From JBDWFY01 sp965275915 (GTDB lineage: Bacteria > Pseudomonadota > Alphaproteobacteria > Rhizobiales > Stappiaceae), in contig CBDHYI010000005.1 of assembly GCA_965275915.1 (NCBI GenBank), positions 186,001 through 250,000 of the forward strand: a DNA stretch of 64,000 nucleotides, written 5' to 3'. Shown one piece after another: positions 1-8,087 of this stretch (positions within the stretch are counted from its first letter, which is position 1; the number at the start of each line of letters is the position of its first letter). A program made the translations under genes and the position numbers. The notes beneath the pieces were generated by a model. That model saw nothing but the letters and a program-made list of their open reading frames with translations, was not told the origin of the DNA and made no database searches.

Positions 1-573
1 GAGGGCGATGCCGTCGATGGAGACTATGGTGTCGGAGGGTTTGGTGGCCTGCAGGAATTGCGCGGGCTGAACAAACCGGTGATCGCGGCCATTAACGGCA
101 TTTGCTGCGGGGGCGGTCTGGAGCTTGCCCTCTCCGCCGACATCATTCTGGCGGCGGATCATGCGACCTTCGCCCTGCCGGAAATTCGTTCCGGCACGGT
201 TGCGGACGCTGCCTCGGTCAAACTGCCCAAGCGGATCCCCTATCACATCGCCATGGAAATGCTGTTTACCGGACGTTGGCTCGATGCTGAGGAGGCCGCG
301 CGCTGGGGATTGATCAATCAGATCCACCCCGCTGCCGATCTGATGGACTCCGCTCGCAAGATGGCGGATCAGCTCGCCGCCGGACCGCCGCTCGTCTATG
401 CGGCCATCAAGGAGATTGTGCGCGAGGCTGAAGACATGAAATTTCAGGACGCCATGAACCGCATCACCAAGAGCCAATTCGCGACCGTCGAAACGCTTTA
501 CCGGTCCGAGGATCAGCTGGAGGGCGCGCGGGCCTTTGCTGAAAAGCGTGATCCGGTCTGGAAGGGAAAGTAG
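1..573 (+). CDS. Enoyl-CoA hydratase/isomerase family protein, 5' end outside window
   Basis: The reading frame is open from base 1 and stops at 571-573, so the N-terminus is missing. The visible 190 residues show the crotonase core: NKPVIAAINGICCGGGLELAL (oxyanion-hole glycines), DIILAADHATFALPE, then a typical C-terminal helical region ending in FAEKRDPVWKGK. The closest relatives by pattern are carnitinyl-CoA dehydratase (CaiD)-like proteins. The following two genes belong to carnitine breakdown and the spacing to the next start is 2 bp, so a role in carnitine or crotonobetaine CoA-thioester metabolism is likely but inferred. A general enoyl-CoA hydratase is the alternative. Confidence 0.8.
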   Translation, partial: EGDAVDGDYGVGGFGGLQELRGLNKPVIAAINGICCGGGLELALSADIILAADHATFALPEIRSGTVADAASVKLPKRIPYHIAMEMLFTGRWLDAEEAARWGLINQIHPAADLMDSARKMADQLAAGPPLVYAAIKEIVREAEDMKFQDAMNRITKSQFATVETLYRSEDQLEGARAFAEKRDPVWKGK

Positions 574-575
574 CC

Positions 576-1493
576 ATGCCTCTGACCATGAACCGCGAGG
601 TATTCATCACCTGCGCCCTGACAGGTTCGGGAAGCACACAGGACCGTAGTCCGCATGTGCCCCGATCGCCCAAGGAGATCGCGGCCTCCGCCATCGAGGC
701 GGCCAAAGCCGGTGCCGCTATTGTCCATTGCCATGTCCGGGATCCCGAAACGGGTGCTCCCTCGCGAAAAGCAGACTATTACCGCGAAGTGACAGACCGG
801 ATCCGCAGCGCGGATGTCGATGTCGTTCTGAACCTCACGGCGGGCATGGGCGGCGACATGGTGTTCGGACCCACGCACGCGCCATTGCCACTGAACGAGA
901 AGGCAACCGATATGGCCGGTGCGGAGGAACGGGTCGCTCACATTGCCGAGTGTCTGCCGGAGATCTGTACATTGGATTGCGGCACGATGAATTTTGCCGA
1001 GGCCGATTACGTCATGACGAACACCCCGGGCATATTGCGGGCGATGGGCCGGATGATGACCAATTTCGGAGTCACGCCGGAAATTGAAGCCTTCGATACA
1101 GGCCATCTCTCCCACGCCAGGCACTTGGTGGCCGAGGGCATCCTCAAGAGCCCTGCCCTGGTGCAGCTTTGCATGGGCGTTCCCTGGGGTGCGCCGAACG
1201 ATCTCAACACATTCCTGGCGATGGTCAACAATGTGCCGTCCGACTGGCACTGGTCAGCCTTTTCGCTGGGGCGCGATCAGATGCCCTATGTCACGGCGGC
1301 GGTTCTGGCAGGCGGCAACGTCCGCGTCGGTCTTGAAGACAATCTCTTTCTGGAAAAAGGCGTTCTGGCGACCAACGCACAGCTTGTCGAGCGGGCCGTC
1401 GCCCTCATCGAAAATATGGGGGCGACCGTCATCGGGCCGGAGGCGGTCCGGGAATCCCTGAACCTTGTCAAGCGCGCGCCGGTGGCCTCATGA
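576..1493 (+). CDS. BKACE-family beta-keto acid cleavage enzyme, probably dehydrocarnitine cleavage
   Basis: A 305-residue protein of the DUF849/BKACE family, Zn-dependent enzymes that condense a beta-keto acid with acetyl-CoA and release acetoacetate plus a new acyl-CoA. Visible signatures are ITCALTGSG near residue 10, the metal-binding HCHVRDP motif near residue 50, and a C-terminal GNVRVGLEDN loop. An RBS (GGAAGGGAAAG) lies just before the ATG. It overlaps the next gene by ATGA (1490-1493). That neighbour is a carnitine dehydrogenase-thioesterase fusion, which strongly suggests the substrate is 3-dehydrocarnitine, giving betainyl-CoA and acetoacetate. The substrate is inferred from context, not from residues. 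Confidence 0.88.
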   Translation: MPLTMNREVFITCALTGSGSTQDRSPHVPRSPKEIAASAIEAAKAGAAIVHCHVRDPETGAPSRKADYYREVTDRIRSADVDVVLNLTAGMGGDMVFGPTHAPLPLNEKATDMAGAEERVAHIAECLPEICTLDCGTMNFAEADYVMTNTPGILRAMGRMMTNFGVTPEIEAFDTGHLSHARHLVAEGILKSPALVQLCMGVPWGAPNDLNTFLAMVNNVPSDWHWSAFSLGRDQMPYVTAAVLAGGNVRVGLEDNLFLEKGVLATNAQLVERAVALIENMGATVIGPEAVRESLNLVKRAPVAS

Positions 1494-2920
1494 ACGCACG
1501 AGACAAAAAGGCCGCGATCATAGGCGGCGGCGTGATCGGGGGCGGCTGGGCTGCCCGTTTCCTGCTCAATGGCTGGGATGTAGCGGTTTTTGATCCTGCT
1601 CCGGATGCGGATCGCAAGATCCACGAGGTGCTGGACAATGCACGGCGGTCCCTCCCCGCGCTCTATGACAGGCTGTTACCTGAAGAAGGAACGCTGGAAT
1701 TTCACACAACATTGGGGAGTGCGGTCGCGGATGCCGGATGGATACAGGAAAGCGTTCCCGAACGGCTTGATATCAAGCACAAGGTACTGGGTGACATTTC
1801 GCAGTTATCCGGACAGGAGTGTGTCATCGGGTCGTCGACATCGGGCTTTACGCCCTCAGCCCTGACCGAAAAAGGCGCGCGCGCCATCGTCGCGCATCCG
1901 TTCAATCCGGTTTACCTCCTGCCCGTCGTTGAATTGGTCGGCGATGCGCGGATGTGCGCAACCGCAAAAGACATTCTTGTTTCGATCGGCATGAAACCGC
2001 TTGTTCTCAAACAGGAAATCGATGCGCATGTGGGAGACCGGCTGCTGGAGGCTGTTTGGCGCGAAGCGCTTTGGCTCGTACGTGACGGCATCTGCACCAC
2101 CCAGCAACTGGATGACGTCATCCGCTTTGGTTTTGGCCTCCGCTGGGCGCAGATGGGCCTGTTTGAGACCTACCGCATTGCAGGTGGCGAAACGGGGATG
2201 CGGCACTTCCTGGCCCAGTTCGGCCCGGCACTCAAATGGCCCTGGAGCCGGCTCATGGATGTCCCGGACCTGACCGACGAACTTGTGGATCTGATTGCCG
2301 GGCAGTCGGACGATCAGTCCGGACACATGTCCATCCGCGACCTTGAGCGCCAGCGGGACGACAATCTGGTGGCCATGATGCGCGCCCTTAAGCACACCAG
2401 GAACGGCGCGGGCGCCCTGATTGCTGGCCACGAAATGCAGCTGACCCTGCCGCAGCACGGCGATCTCCCGATCACGGAGGAACGAAAAATTCCGACAAGC
2501 TGGACCGACTATAACGGGCACATGAACGAGACGCATTATCTGGAGCTTGGCGCTCGCGCCAACGACCGGTTCATGGAGCTGATCGGCTGCGATGCGGACT
2601 ATATTGCTGCCGGAGGCAGTTACTTCACGCTCGAAAATCAGATCCGCTATCTGCAGGAACTCCATGCGGGAGAAACTGTAACTGTGACGACCCAGGTGCT
2701 TGCCGCAAAGGGAAAATCCATGCACCTGTTTCACTTCATCCGAAAGGGAGACGAAACCTTGTCCGCAACGGTTGAGAGTCTCCTTCTGCACGTTGATCTA
2801 AACGCGCGCAAATCGTCAGAGCCCGCACAATTCATCACAGATCGCCTTCAGTCCTTTGCCGACAACCATGCAAATCTGGAAACACCGGAGGGCGCCGGTC
2901 GTTTTGTGGGCCAGCGGTGA
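1490..2920 (+). CDS. lcdH: L-carnitine dehydrogenase fused to betainyl-CoA thioesterase
   Basis: A 476-residue fusion. Residues about 8-315 are a 3-hydroxyacyl-CoA dehydrogenase-type fold with the Rossmann motif IIGGGVIGGGWAARF, the substrate loop SSTSGFTPS and the HPFNPVYLLPVVEL motif. Residues about 330-465 are a 4HBT-like hotdog thioesterase with the WTDYNGHMNETHY signature, whose Asp is the usual catalytic residue. The enzyme would oxidise L-carnitine to 3-dehydrocarnitine with NAD, and the thioesterase part would hydrolyse betainyl-CoA made by the upstream BKACE enzyme, giving glycine betaine. The two-domain form is known in rhizobial carnitine dehydrogenases. The start overlaps the upstream stop (ATGA), so translation is probably coupled. 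Confidence 0.92.
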   Translation: MNARDKKAAIIGGGVIGGGWAARFLLNGWDVAVFDPAPDADRKIHEVLDNARRSLPALYDRLLPEEGTLEFHTTLGSAVADAGWIQESVPERLDIKHKVLGDISQLSGQECVIGSSTSGFTPSALTEKGARAIVAHPFNPVYLLPVVELVGDARMCATAKDILVSIGMKPLVLKQEIDAHVGDRLLEAVWREALWLVRDGICTTQQLDDVIRFGFGLRWAQMGLFETYRIAGGETGMRHFLAQFGPALKWPWSRLMDVPDLTDELVDLIAGQSDDQSGHMSIRDLERQRDDNLVAMMRALKHTRNGAGALIAGHEMQLTLPQHGDLPITEERKIPTSWTDYNGHMNETHYLELGARANDRFMELIGCDADYIAAGGSYFTLENQIRYLQELHAGETVTVTTQVLAAKGKSMHLFHFIRKGDETLSATVESLLLHVDLNARKSSEPAQFITDRLQSFADNHANLETPEGAGRFVGQR

Positions 2921-3000
2921 GGGTCTTGATCGAAAGAAACGCGGACAAAGCTGTCCAACTGCGGTAAGGAGTCCCGAATTTAAGAGATACAGGCGGCTCC

Positions 3001-3483
3001 ATGTCCACACACATCGATGACACGACCGTAAAGGCCGTGAAATACTATCTGAACCAGACCGCTGAGCTTCTCAAGCGACTGTCCGGCGAGCCCGATCCCG
3101 ATAGATTACTCTCCATCCGCCTCGCACCGGACATGCTTGATACGGGATTCAATTTCGCAGTTACGATCCAGTTTGCGGCAAGAGCGCTCTGTCCGCCGGC
3201 CGGTCTCGAAGTCCCCGAAATTCCGAATGATTATACCTGCGAAAGCCTTCTGAATTTCGAAGCAGAAATCTCGGACCTTATCGCACCGATTTCTTCAGGC
3301 GAGGTGAAACATCCCGTCGCACATACCGCCGGAGACGCCGAACTCCATCAGGAACCGGCCGACTATGTGATCCGCTTCGCCTTTCCGAACATGCTGTTTC
3401 ACCTGAGCGTGGCCTATGCCGGGCTTCGTCACGGCGGTATGAACATCGGCAAGCGCGACTTCGACGGCCTGCATACCTATTGA
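3001..3483 (+). CDS. DUF1993 family protein
   Basis: A 160-residue cytoplasmic protein with no signal peptide. It has the features of DUF1993: an N-terminal helix (VKAVKYYLNQTAELLKRL), SIRLAPDMLDTGFNFAVTIQ, then IRFAFPNMLFHLSVAYAGLR and the closing GKRDFDG. The family has a DinB-like four-helix shape and no established function. It starts 80 bp after the carnitine dehydrogenase on the same strand and runs into the convergent aminotransferase with only 12 bp between the stops. The RBS is weak. The family call is solid; the role is unknown. Confidence 0.85.
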   Translation: MSTHIDDTTVKAVKYYLNQTAELLKRLSGEPDPDRLLSIRLAPDMLDTGFNFAVTIQFAARALCPPAGLEVPEIPNDYTCESLLNFEAEISDLIAPISSGEVKHPVAHTAGDAELHQEPADYVIRFAFPNMLFHLSVAYAGLRHGGMNIGKRDFDGLHTY

Positions 3484-3495
3484 AACGGGCCCAGA

Positions 3496-4782
3496 CTATG
3501 CTTTGGCACCGGCCAGTGCGCGCGAAGCGACTGCGATGGCTTTTTCGGTCCACGCCAGATCCTCTTCCGTCAGCGACAGTGACGGGTAGGTCTTGCCGGG
3601 AGACTTGAAGATTCCCTGTTTGCGAAGCTCTTTGTTAAACACGACATTCGCGCTGGCATCGGCCGCAAGCACATCACGGTAGTTGCGCACCGGCCTGTCC
3701 GTGAACACGATGTCGAACAGTGTCGGGTCACCGACAACCTGATGGGCGACACCCGCCTGTTTCAGATGCGTTTCGAACATCGTCATGATCCGGCTTCCGA
3801 CGCTGCGTAGATGTTTGTGGCTTTCGGGGCGGCGCAGGATTTCCAGCGTCTTCAGCCCGGCGGCGGAGGCTACGGGATTACCCGAAAGCGTGCCCAGTTG
3901 CATAAGCCATTTGTCCGCTCCGACAATACTCTTGTCAAAGTGGCGCATGATCTCTTCACTGCCCACAATCGCAGCCAGCGGAAAGCCGCCGCCGATGACC
4001 TTGCCCAGGGTCGCGACATCGGGAACGACACCATAGAATTCCTGGGCGCCACCATAGGCAAAGCGGAAGCCAGTGACCACTTCGTCAAAAATCAGCACGA
4101 CACCGTGTTTGTCGCACTCTTCCCGCACAGCCTCCAGAAAGCCCGGCTCGGGCGGGATGATGCGCTGGAGCGGTTCGATAATGATCCCGGCAATGTCCTC
4201 GCCATGATCGTTCATGAACGAACGCAGAAAATCTATATCGTTGAACGGCGCCGCCCAGACGCCGTCGCGCACGGCCTCTGGAATTCCGGCGGAGTCCGGC
4301 ACAGGAACGGGGAAATTCATCAGTTTGGACGGTGCAAGGCTCATCTGCGCCTCGGCGCTCATGCCATGATAGCCGCCTTCGAATTTGAGGATCTTCTCCC
4401 GGCCCGTATAAGCGCGCGCCAGCCGCATGGCATACATATCAGCCTCGCCGCCCGTCGACACGTAGCGCAATTGCCCGGCACACGGCACAGCCCGGCAAAT
4501 CTCTTCCGCCAGTTCGATGCCCAGCGCATTGTTCGCAAAGAAGGTCATGCCTTTGGGGATCTGCTCGAAGATGACCTCCTGCACTTCCTCATTGCCATGC
4601 CCCAGAAGCATGGGACCTGATCCGATCAGATAGTCGACATATTCCCTGCCGTCTTCGTCCCAAACCCGGGAGCCCTTCCCTTCCCGGATCACGATGCCGG
4701 GATCGAAGTTGCCGAAACCGCCAGCCGGCAAAACGGCCTGGGCGCGGGCGATCCATTCGGCCTGGGTGCGAATTCGGTTCAT
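3496..4782 (-). CDS. Class III aminotransferase, glutamate-1-semialdehyde aminomutase-like
   Basis: A 428-residue PLP fold-type I enzyme. Visible are the gatekeeper region GSGPMLLGHG (about 55-63), YVSTGGEADMYAMRLARAYTG, the YHG motif, the cofactor aspartate in IFDEVVTGFRF (D233) and the Schiff-base lysine in TLGKVIGGGFP (K261). It resembles GSA aminomutase but sits last in a catabolic operon with two enolase-superfamily enzymes, an oxidoreductase and a demethylase, so a catabolic transaminase or aminomutase acting on an amino acid semialdehyde is more likely than haem synthesis. It overlaps the next upstream gene by ATGA (4779-4782). The substrate is not known. Confidence 0.85.
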   Translation of the reverse strand: MNRIRTQAEWIARAQAVLPAGGFGNFDPGIVIREGKGSRVWDEDGREYVDYLIGSGPMLLGHGNEEVQEVIFEQIPKGMTFFANNALGIELAEEICRAVPCAGQLRYVSTGGEADMYAMRLARAYTGREKILKFEGGYHGMSAEAQMSLAPSKLMNFPVPVPDSAGIPEAVRDGVWAAPFNDIDFLRSFMNDHGEDIAGIIIEPLQRIIPPEPGFLEAVREECDKHGVVLIFDEVVTGFRFAYGGAQEFYGVVPDVATLGKVIGGGFPLAAIVGSEEIMRHFDKSIVGADKWLMQLGTLSGNPVASAAGLKTLEILRRPESHKHLRSVGSRIMTMFETHLKQAGVAHQVVGDPTLFDIVFTDRPVRNYRDVLAADASANVVFNKELRKQGIFKSPGKTYPSLSLTEEDLAWTEKAIAVASRALAGAKA

Positions 4783-5894
4783 GCTCCTGTCCCTTCGATT
4801 GTTTCAATTGGGTCACCCAAAACGGCATGATCCGGCGACACGCCAAGACCGGGGCCCTCCGGGGGTGCAATCCGGCCTTCGGTTCGCGAGGGGACGTTCG
4901 GATCAAGACGCGGTGCAACGTAACCGGAAAGATCGCACACATTCATCAGAAATTTGGGAGCTGTTGCCGCGCCAAGATGGAGCAGCGCGGCTGTGGTGAT
5001 ATCGGAACCCCAGGTATCCTCGACACACATCTTCGCTCCAAGGTGCAGGCAAAGGTCCCGGGCGGACCGACACTTGGAGAGGCCGCCAAACTTGGACAGT
5101 TTGATCGCCACGGCATCCATACAGCCTGCTTCCCAGGCTTTCAGAAGGCTGGCAGTGTCGTGCACGCTCTCGTCTAACTTCATCGGCAATCCGGTCGACT
5201 GCCGAACCTGCGCACATTCCTCTATCGTGGCACATGGTTGTTCGAGCATTATATCCAGATGCGCGACGGCCCGGCCAATTCTCGATGCGTCCAGCCTGGT
5301 TGTGCCGCAATTCCAGTCCCCGTAGACAATGGGCCCGTCGCCGACCGCATCCCGTACCTCAATCAGTCTCCTTGCATCCATCTGCCAATCACCGTCGGCG
5401 CCGAGCTTGACCTGAAACTGACGAATTCGGTCTGCATAAGCACGCTCCGCCATCCGCGCCATCTCGTCCGGATCGACGCAGGTGATCGAGTGGTAAAGGG
5501 GCATGGTTTGCTGCCGTCTGCCGCCAAGCAGGTCATAAAGCGGCAGACCGGCGGCCTTGCCGGTGATGTCCCAAAGCGCAATATCGATTGCCGACTTCGC
5601 ATAGGGATGACCCGGAAGGAAGGCATCCATGTCGGCCATGAGCGCCTCGGGTCCAACAGGATTGGCGCCAAGGATAGCCGGCGCCAATTCGCGGATGGCC
5701 GGCACCACGCCATTGGCGTAAGCCGGGAGATAGTGCGGGATCGGGCAGACCTCGCCCCAGCCGGAGACGCCTGTATCGGTATCCAGCCGAACAACAACCG
5801 AATCAACGGTATCGCATGCTTTGCCCTCGGCCATATAGTAAGCCGCATGGCTTGTGAGCGGCACTCTCCAGATTGCGATGCCGATAATCTTCAT
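4779..5894 (-). CDS. Mandelate racemase/muconate lactonizing enzyme family protein (copy 1)
   Basis: A 371-residue enolase-superfamily enzyme of the MLE subgroup; the start MKIIG at 5894 matches the MKIS start of its neighbour. Visible catalytic elements are K163 at the end of strand 2 (in FQVKLG, so Q-x-K instead of the common K-x-K), metal ligands D193, E218 and D241, and K265 on the opposite face (AIKLSKFGG). A TWGSDI loop follows. The family does racemisation, epimerisation or syn-dehydration of acids, including hydroxyproline derivatives. The next gene upstream is a paralogue, with 4 bp between them. Probable substrate: a proline or hydroxyproline-like acid or its betaine (inference). 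An upstream ATG at 5909 would overlap the neighbour. Confidence 0.85.
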   Translation of the reverse strand: MKIIGIAIWRVPLTSHAAYYMAEGKACDTVDSVVVRLDTDTGVSGWGEVCPIPHYLPAYANGVVPAIRELAPAILGANPVGPEALMADMDAFLPGHPYAKSAIDIALWDITGKAAGLPLYDLLGGRRQQTMPLYHSITCVDPDEMARMAERAYADRIRQFQVKLGADGDWQMDARRLIEVRDAVGDGPIVYGDWNCGTTRLDASRIGRAVAHLDIMLEQPCATIEECAQVRQSTGLPMKLDESVHDTASLLKAWEAGCMDAVAIKLSKFGGLSKCRSARDLCLHLGAKMCVEDTWGSDITTAALLHLGAATAPKFLMNVCDLSGYVAPRLDPNVPSRTEGRIAPPEGPGLGVSPDHAVLGDPIETIEGTGA

Positions 5895-5898
5895 GCCA

Positions 5899-7008
5899 TC
5901 ACGCACCATAAATGGCGACGGGATCGCCAAGACTGTGTGCATCGGGTTCAACGCCGAGCCCGGGCAAGGACGGAGGGGTCGCGACACCGCGTTGATTACG
6001 CGCACCTTGACCCGCGACGGGATCGACGGACAGGTGGTAATGACACAGCCAGCTCGCCAGCCGATTTGCGTCCGGGGTCGAACTTGCCAGATGCATGGCT
6101 GCCGTATCCGCCAGGGCCGAACCGCCGACATCTTCAATATGCATCTGCCAGCCGACAGAGACCCCCAGGTCCCGGATGCGCCGGGCTTTCGTCAAACCGC
6201 CGACGCGGTTTGGCTTCACTTTGACTCCTTCACAGGCGTTCATCTTCCAGGCATTCAAGTGATCGGGGAACGTGTGCAGGCACTCATCCAGCATCATCGG
6301 GTTTTTCACCCGTGAGGCGACATGCGCGCACTGATCCAGCGTCTCGCATGGCTGTTCCACCCAGTCCCGCGCCGACACGGAGTTCAGCACCTGAATAGCG
6401 ATTGCCGGCGTCCACGCGCGGTTAACGTCAAATGTGACTGTGTGCCCCGTGCGCAAGCCGGACGAAATCACCTCGATGCGCGCAATATCGGCACGTGCAT
6501 CGCTGCCCCCGACTTTTGCCGAATGGACCGTGTAACCCTTGTCGGCGGTCTTTTCGATCAGGGCCAACATGCTTTCTGGAGTGCCCGTGGAAATGGAGGA
6601 GTTCACCAGGACCGGCACAGCCTTATCCCCGCCAAAGAGCTTCCACAGCGGCAGACCGGCGACTTTGCCCAGTATATCCCAACAAGCCATGTCGATGGCG
6701 GACTTCGCCGCAAGGTGTCCCGGCAGTTGCAGATCCATAATCCGGTTGACGTGATCGAGTGCGCAGGGATCTTCGCCGATCAAAAAAGGGGCCAGCGTCG
6801 AGACACCCGCGCGGAGGCCCGGACCGTCAGCCGGCAGATACGTGTGACCCCATGGGCATCCCTCGCCCCAGCCGACCAGTCCTTCGTCGGTTTCAACGCG
6901 GACAAATGTCGAGTCAAGCGTCTCGAACTTGAGACGTCCACCGGACAACCAGTAAGGTTCTTCGAGCGGAAGGTCGATCTGATACGCCGCAATCCGACTG
7001 ATCTTCAT
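5899..7008 (-). CDS. Mandelate racemase/muconate lactonizing enzyme family protein (copy 2, HpbD-like)
   Basis: A 369-residue MLE-subgroup enzyme. Visible are K165 (HSAKVGG, first lysine of K-x-K replaced by Ser163), metal ligands D194, E218 and D241, and K265 (VKPNRVGG). Trp320 lies in the C-terminal part; in characterised 4-hydroxyproline betaine 2-epimerase (HpbD) I recall a tryptophan at about this place making a cation-pi contact with the quaternary amine, but I cannot align the two here. The neighbouring Rieske and GcvT-type demethylases fit a betaine substrate. It overlaps the MDR gene by ATGA. Confident as a family member; the epimerase role is inference. Confidence 0.85.
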   Translation of the reverse strand: MKISRIAAYQIDLPLEEPYWLSGGRLKFETLDSTFVRVETDEGLVGWGEGCPWGHTYLPADGPGLRAGVSTLAPFLIGEDPCALDHVNRIMDLQLPGHLAAKSAIDMACWDILGKVAGLPLWKLFGGDKAVPVLVNSSISTGTPESMLALIEKTADKGYTVHSAKVGGSDARADIARIEVISSGLRTGHTVTFDVNRAWTPAIAIQVLNSVSARDWVEQPCETLDQCAHVASRVKNPMMLDECLHTFPDHLNAWKMNACEGVKVKPNRVGGLTKARRIRDLGVSVGWQMHIEDVGGSALADTAAMHLASSTPDANRLASWLCHYHLSVDPVAGQGARNQRGVATPPSLPGLGVEPDAHSLGDPVAIYGA

Positions 7009-8087
7009 GGGATCACCACAATGTTCCCGGCATGCTTTTTCTCTATGAAGGCCGTCTGGGCATCATGCAGCTGATCGAGCGGATAGGTTGCGGCCAGTGC
7101 CGGCTTGATGTCGCCGGCCTCGATATAGGAAACCAGATTTGAAATCACAGCCGGATCGACAATCGTTGAACCGAAGAACGTAAGGTCGCGGAGGTAAAAT
7201 GTGCGAAGATCGAATTCCACGATGGGCCCGCCGATGGCTCCCGAACAGACATAGCGACCGCCCCGCTCCAGACTTTCGATGAGTTTCGGCCAGTAAGGGC
7301 CACCGACCACATCGGCAACCACGGTGATCTTCTCATCCTCCAGTGCAGCACAGAGATCGTCCGGAGCGCGAGAGATGATCCGATCCGGGCCAAGCCCGGC
7401 GACGCTGCCGTGTTTTGCGTCCGATGCCATCGCAACAATCCGGGCTCCACGCCGCCTGGAAAGCTGCACCAATGCGCCGCCGACACCACCGGATGCGCCG
7501 GGTATGAGCACGGTATCGGACGCCGAAACACTCGCGCGCGTCAGCATGCCTTCAGCGGTTGAATAGGAACAGGAAAATGTCGCCAGCTCTGCATCGCTCA
7601 ACTCGGATTGAATTGCAATCGCATTGACGGCGGGCAGCGTCGTATATTCGGCAAACCCGCCATCACGTTCAGAGCCGAAGTAGCCGGATTTGTTCATATT
7701 CAATGGTTCGTCAGGATCGCGCAGCCAGTTGTCGGTGATGATGCGATCGCCGATACGGCTGTCCGACACGCCCTCGCCGACGGCGACGATGACACCACAG
7801 GCATCGGCGCCCTGAATGCGCGGAAACAAAATCGGCGCGCCGCCCCAGGCCGGGTCCTCTTCACCAACGTCGTCAAACGCCTCACCTGTCGTCGCTTCGG
7901 TGACGGCCTTTGAGTACCAGCCGGAGCGTGTATTGACATCCGTGTTGTTCAGACCGCACGCCTTGACGCGCACAAGCACCTCACCCGGCGCGGGGTGCGG
8001 ACAAGGCCACTCTTCGTGAAAGACCATCTGGTCCAGACCGCCATGGCCCATTGTGACCATCGCCCGCATCGTGTTCGGTAGCGTCAT
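7005..8087 (-). CDS. MDR-superfamily alcohol dehydrogenase/quinone oxidoreductase
   Basis: A 360-residue medium-chain dehydrogenase/reductase. The N-terminal GroES-like part (GEVLVRVKACGLNNTDVNTRSG) lacks the classical catalytic-zinc Cys pattern and has the N-x-x-D form seen in zinc-free quinone oxidoreductases. The Rossmann part has LIPGASGGVGGALVQLSRRRGA near residue 195, so NADPH or NADH is the expected cofactor. It has a roughly 30-residue insertion after TRSGWY, common in one MDR branch that includes RTN4IP-like proteins. It overlaps both neighbours by ATGA (7005-7008, 8084-8087), which places it firmly in the operon. The substrate is unknown. Confidence 0.85.
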   Translation of the reverse strand: MTLPNTMRAMVTMGHGGLDQMVFHEEWPCPHPAPGEVLVRVKACGLNNTDVNTRSGWYSKAVTEATTGEAFDDVGEEDPAWGGAPILFPRIQGADACGVIVAVGEGVSDSRIGDRIITDNWLRDPDEPLNMNKSGYFGSERDGGFAEYTTLPAVNAIAIQSELSDAELATFSCSYSTAEGMLTRASVSASDTVLIPGASGGVGGALVQLSRRRGARIVAMASDAKHGSVAGLGPDRIISRAPDDLCAALEDEKITVVADVVGGPYWPKLIESLERGGRYVCSGAIGGPIVEFDLRTFYLRDLTFFGSTIVDPAVISNLVSYIEAGDIKPALAATYPLDQLHDAQTAFIEKKHAGNIVVIP

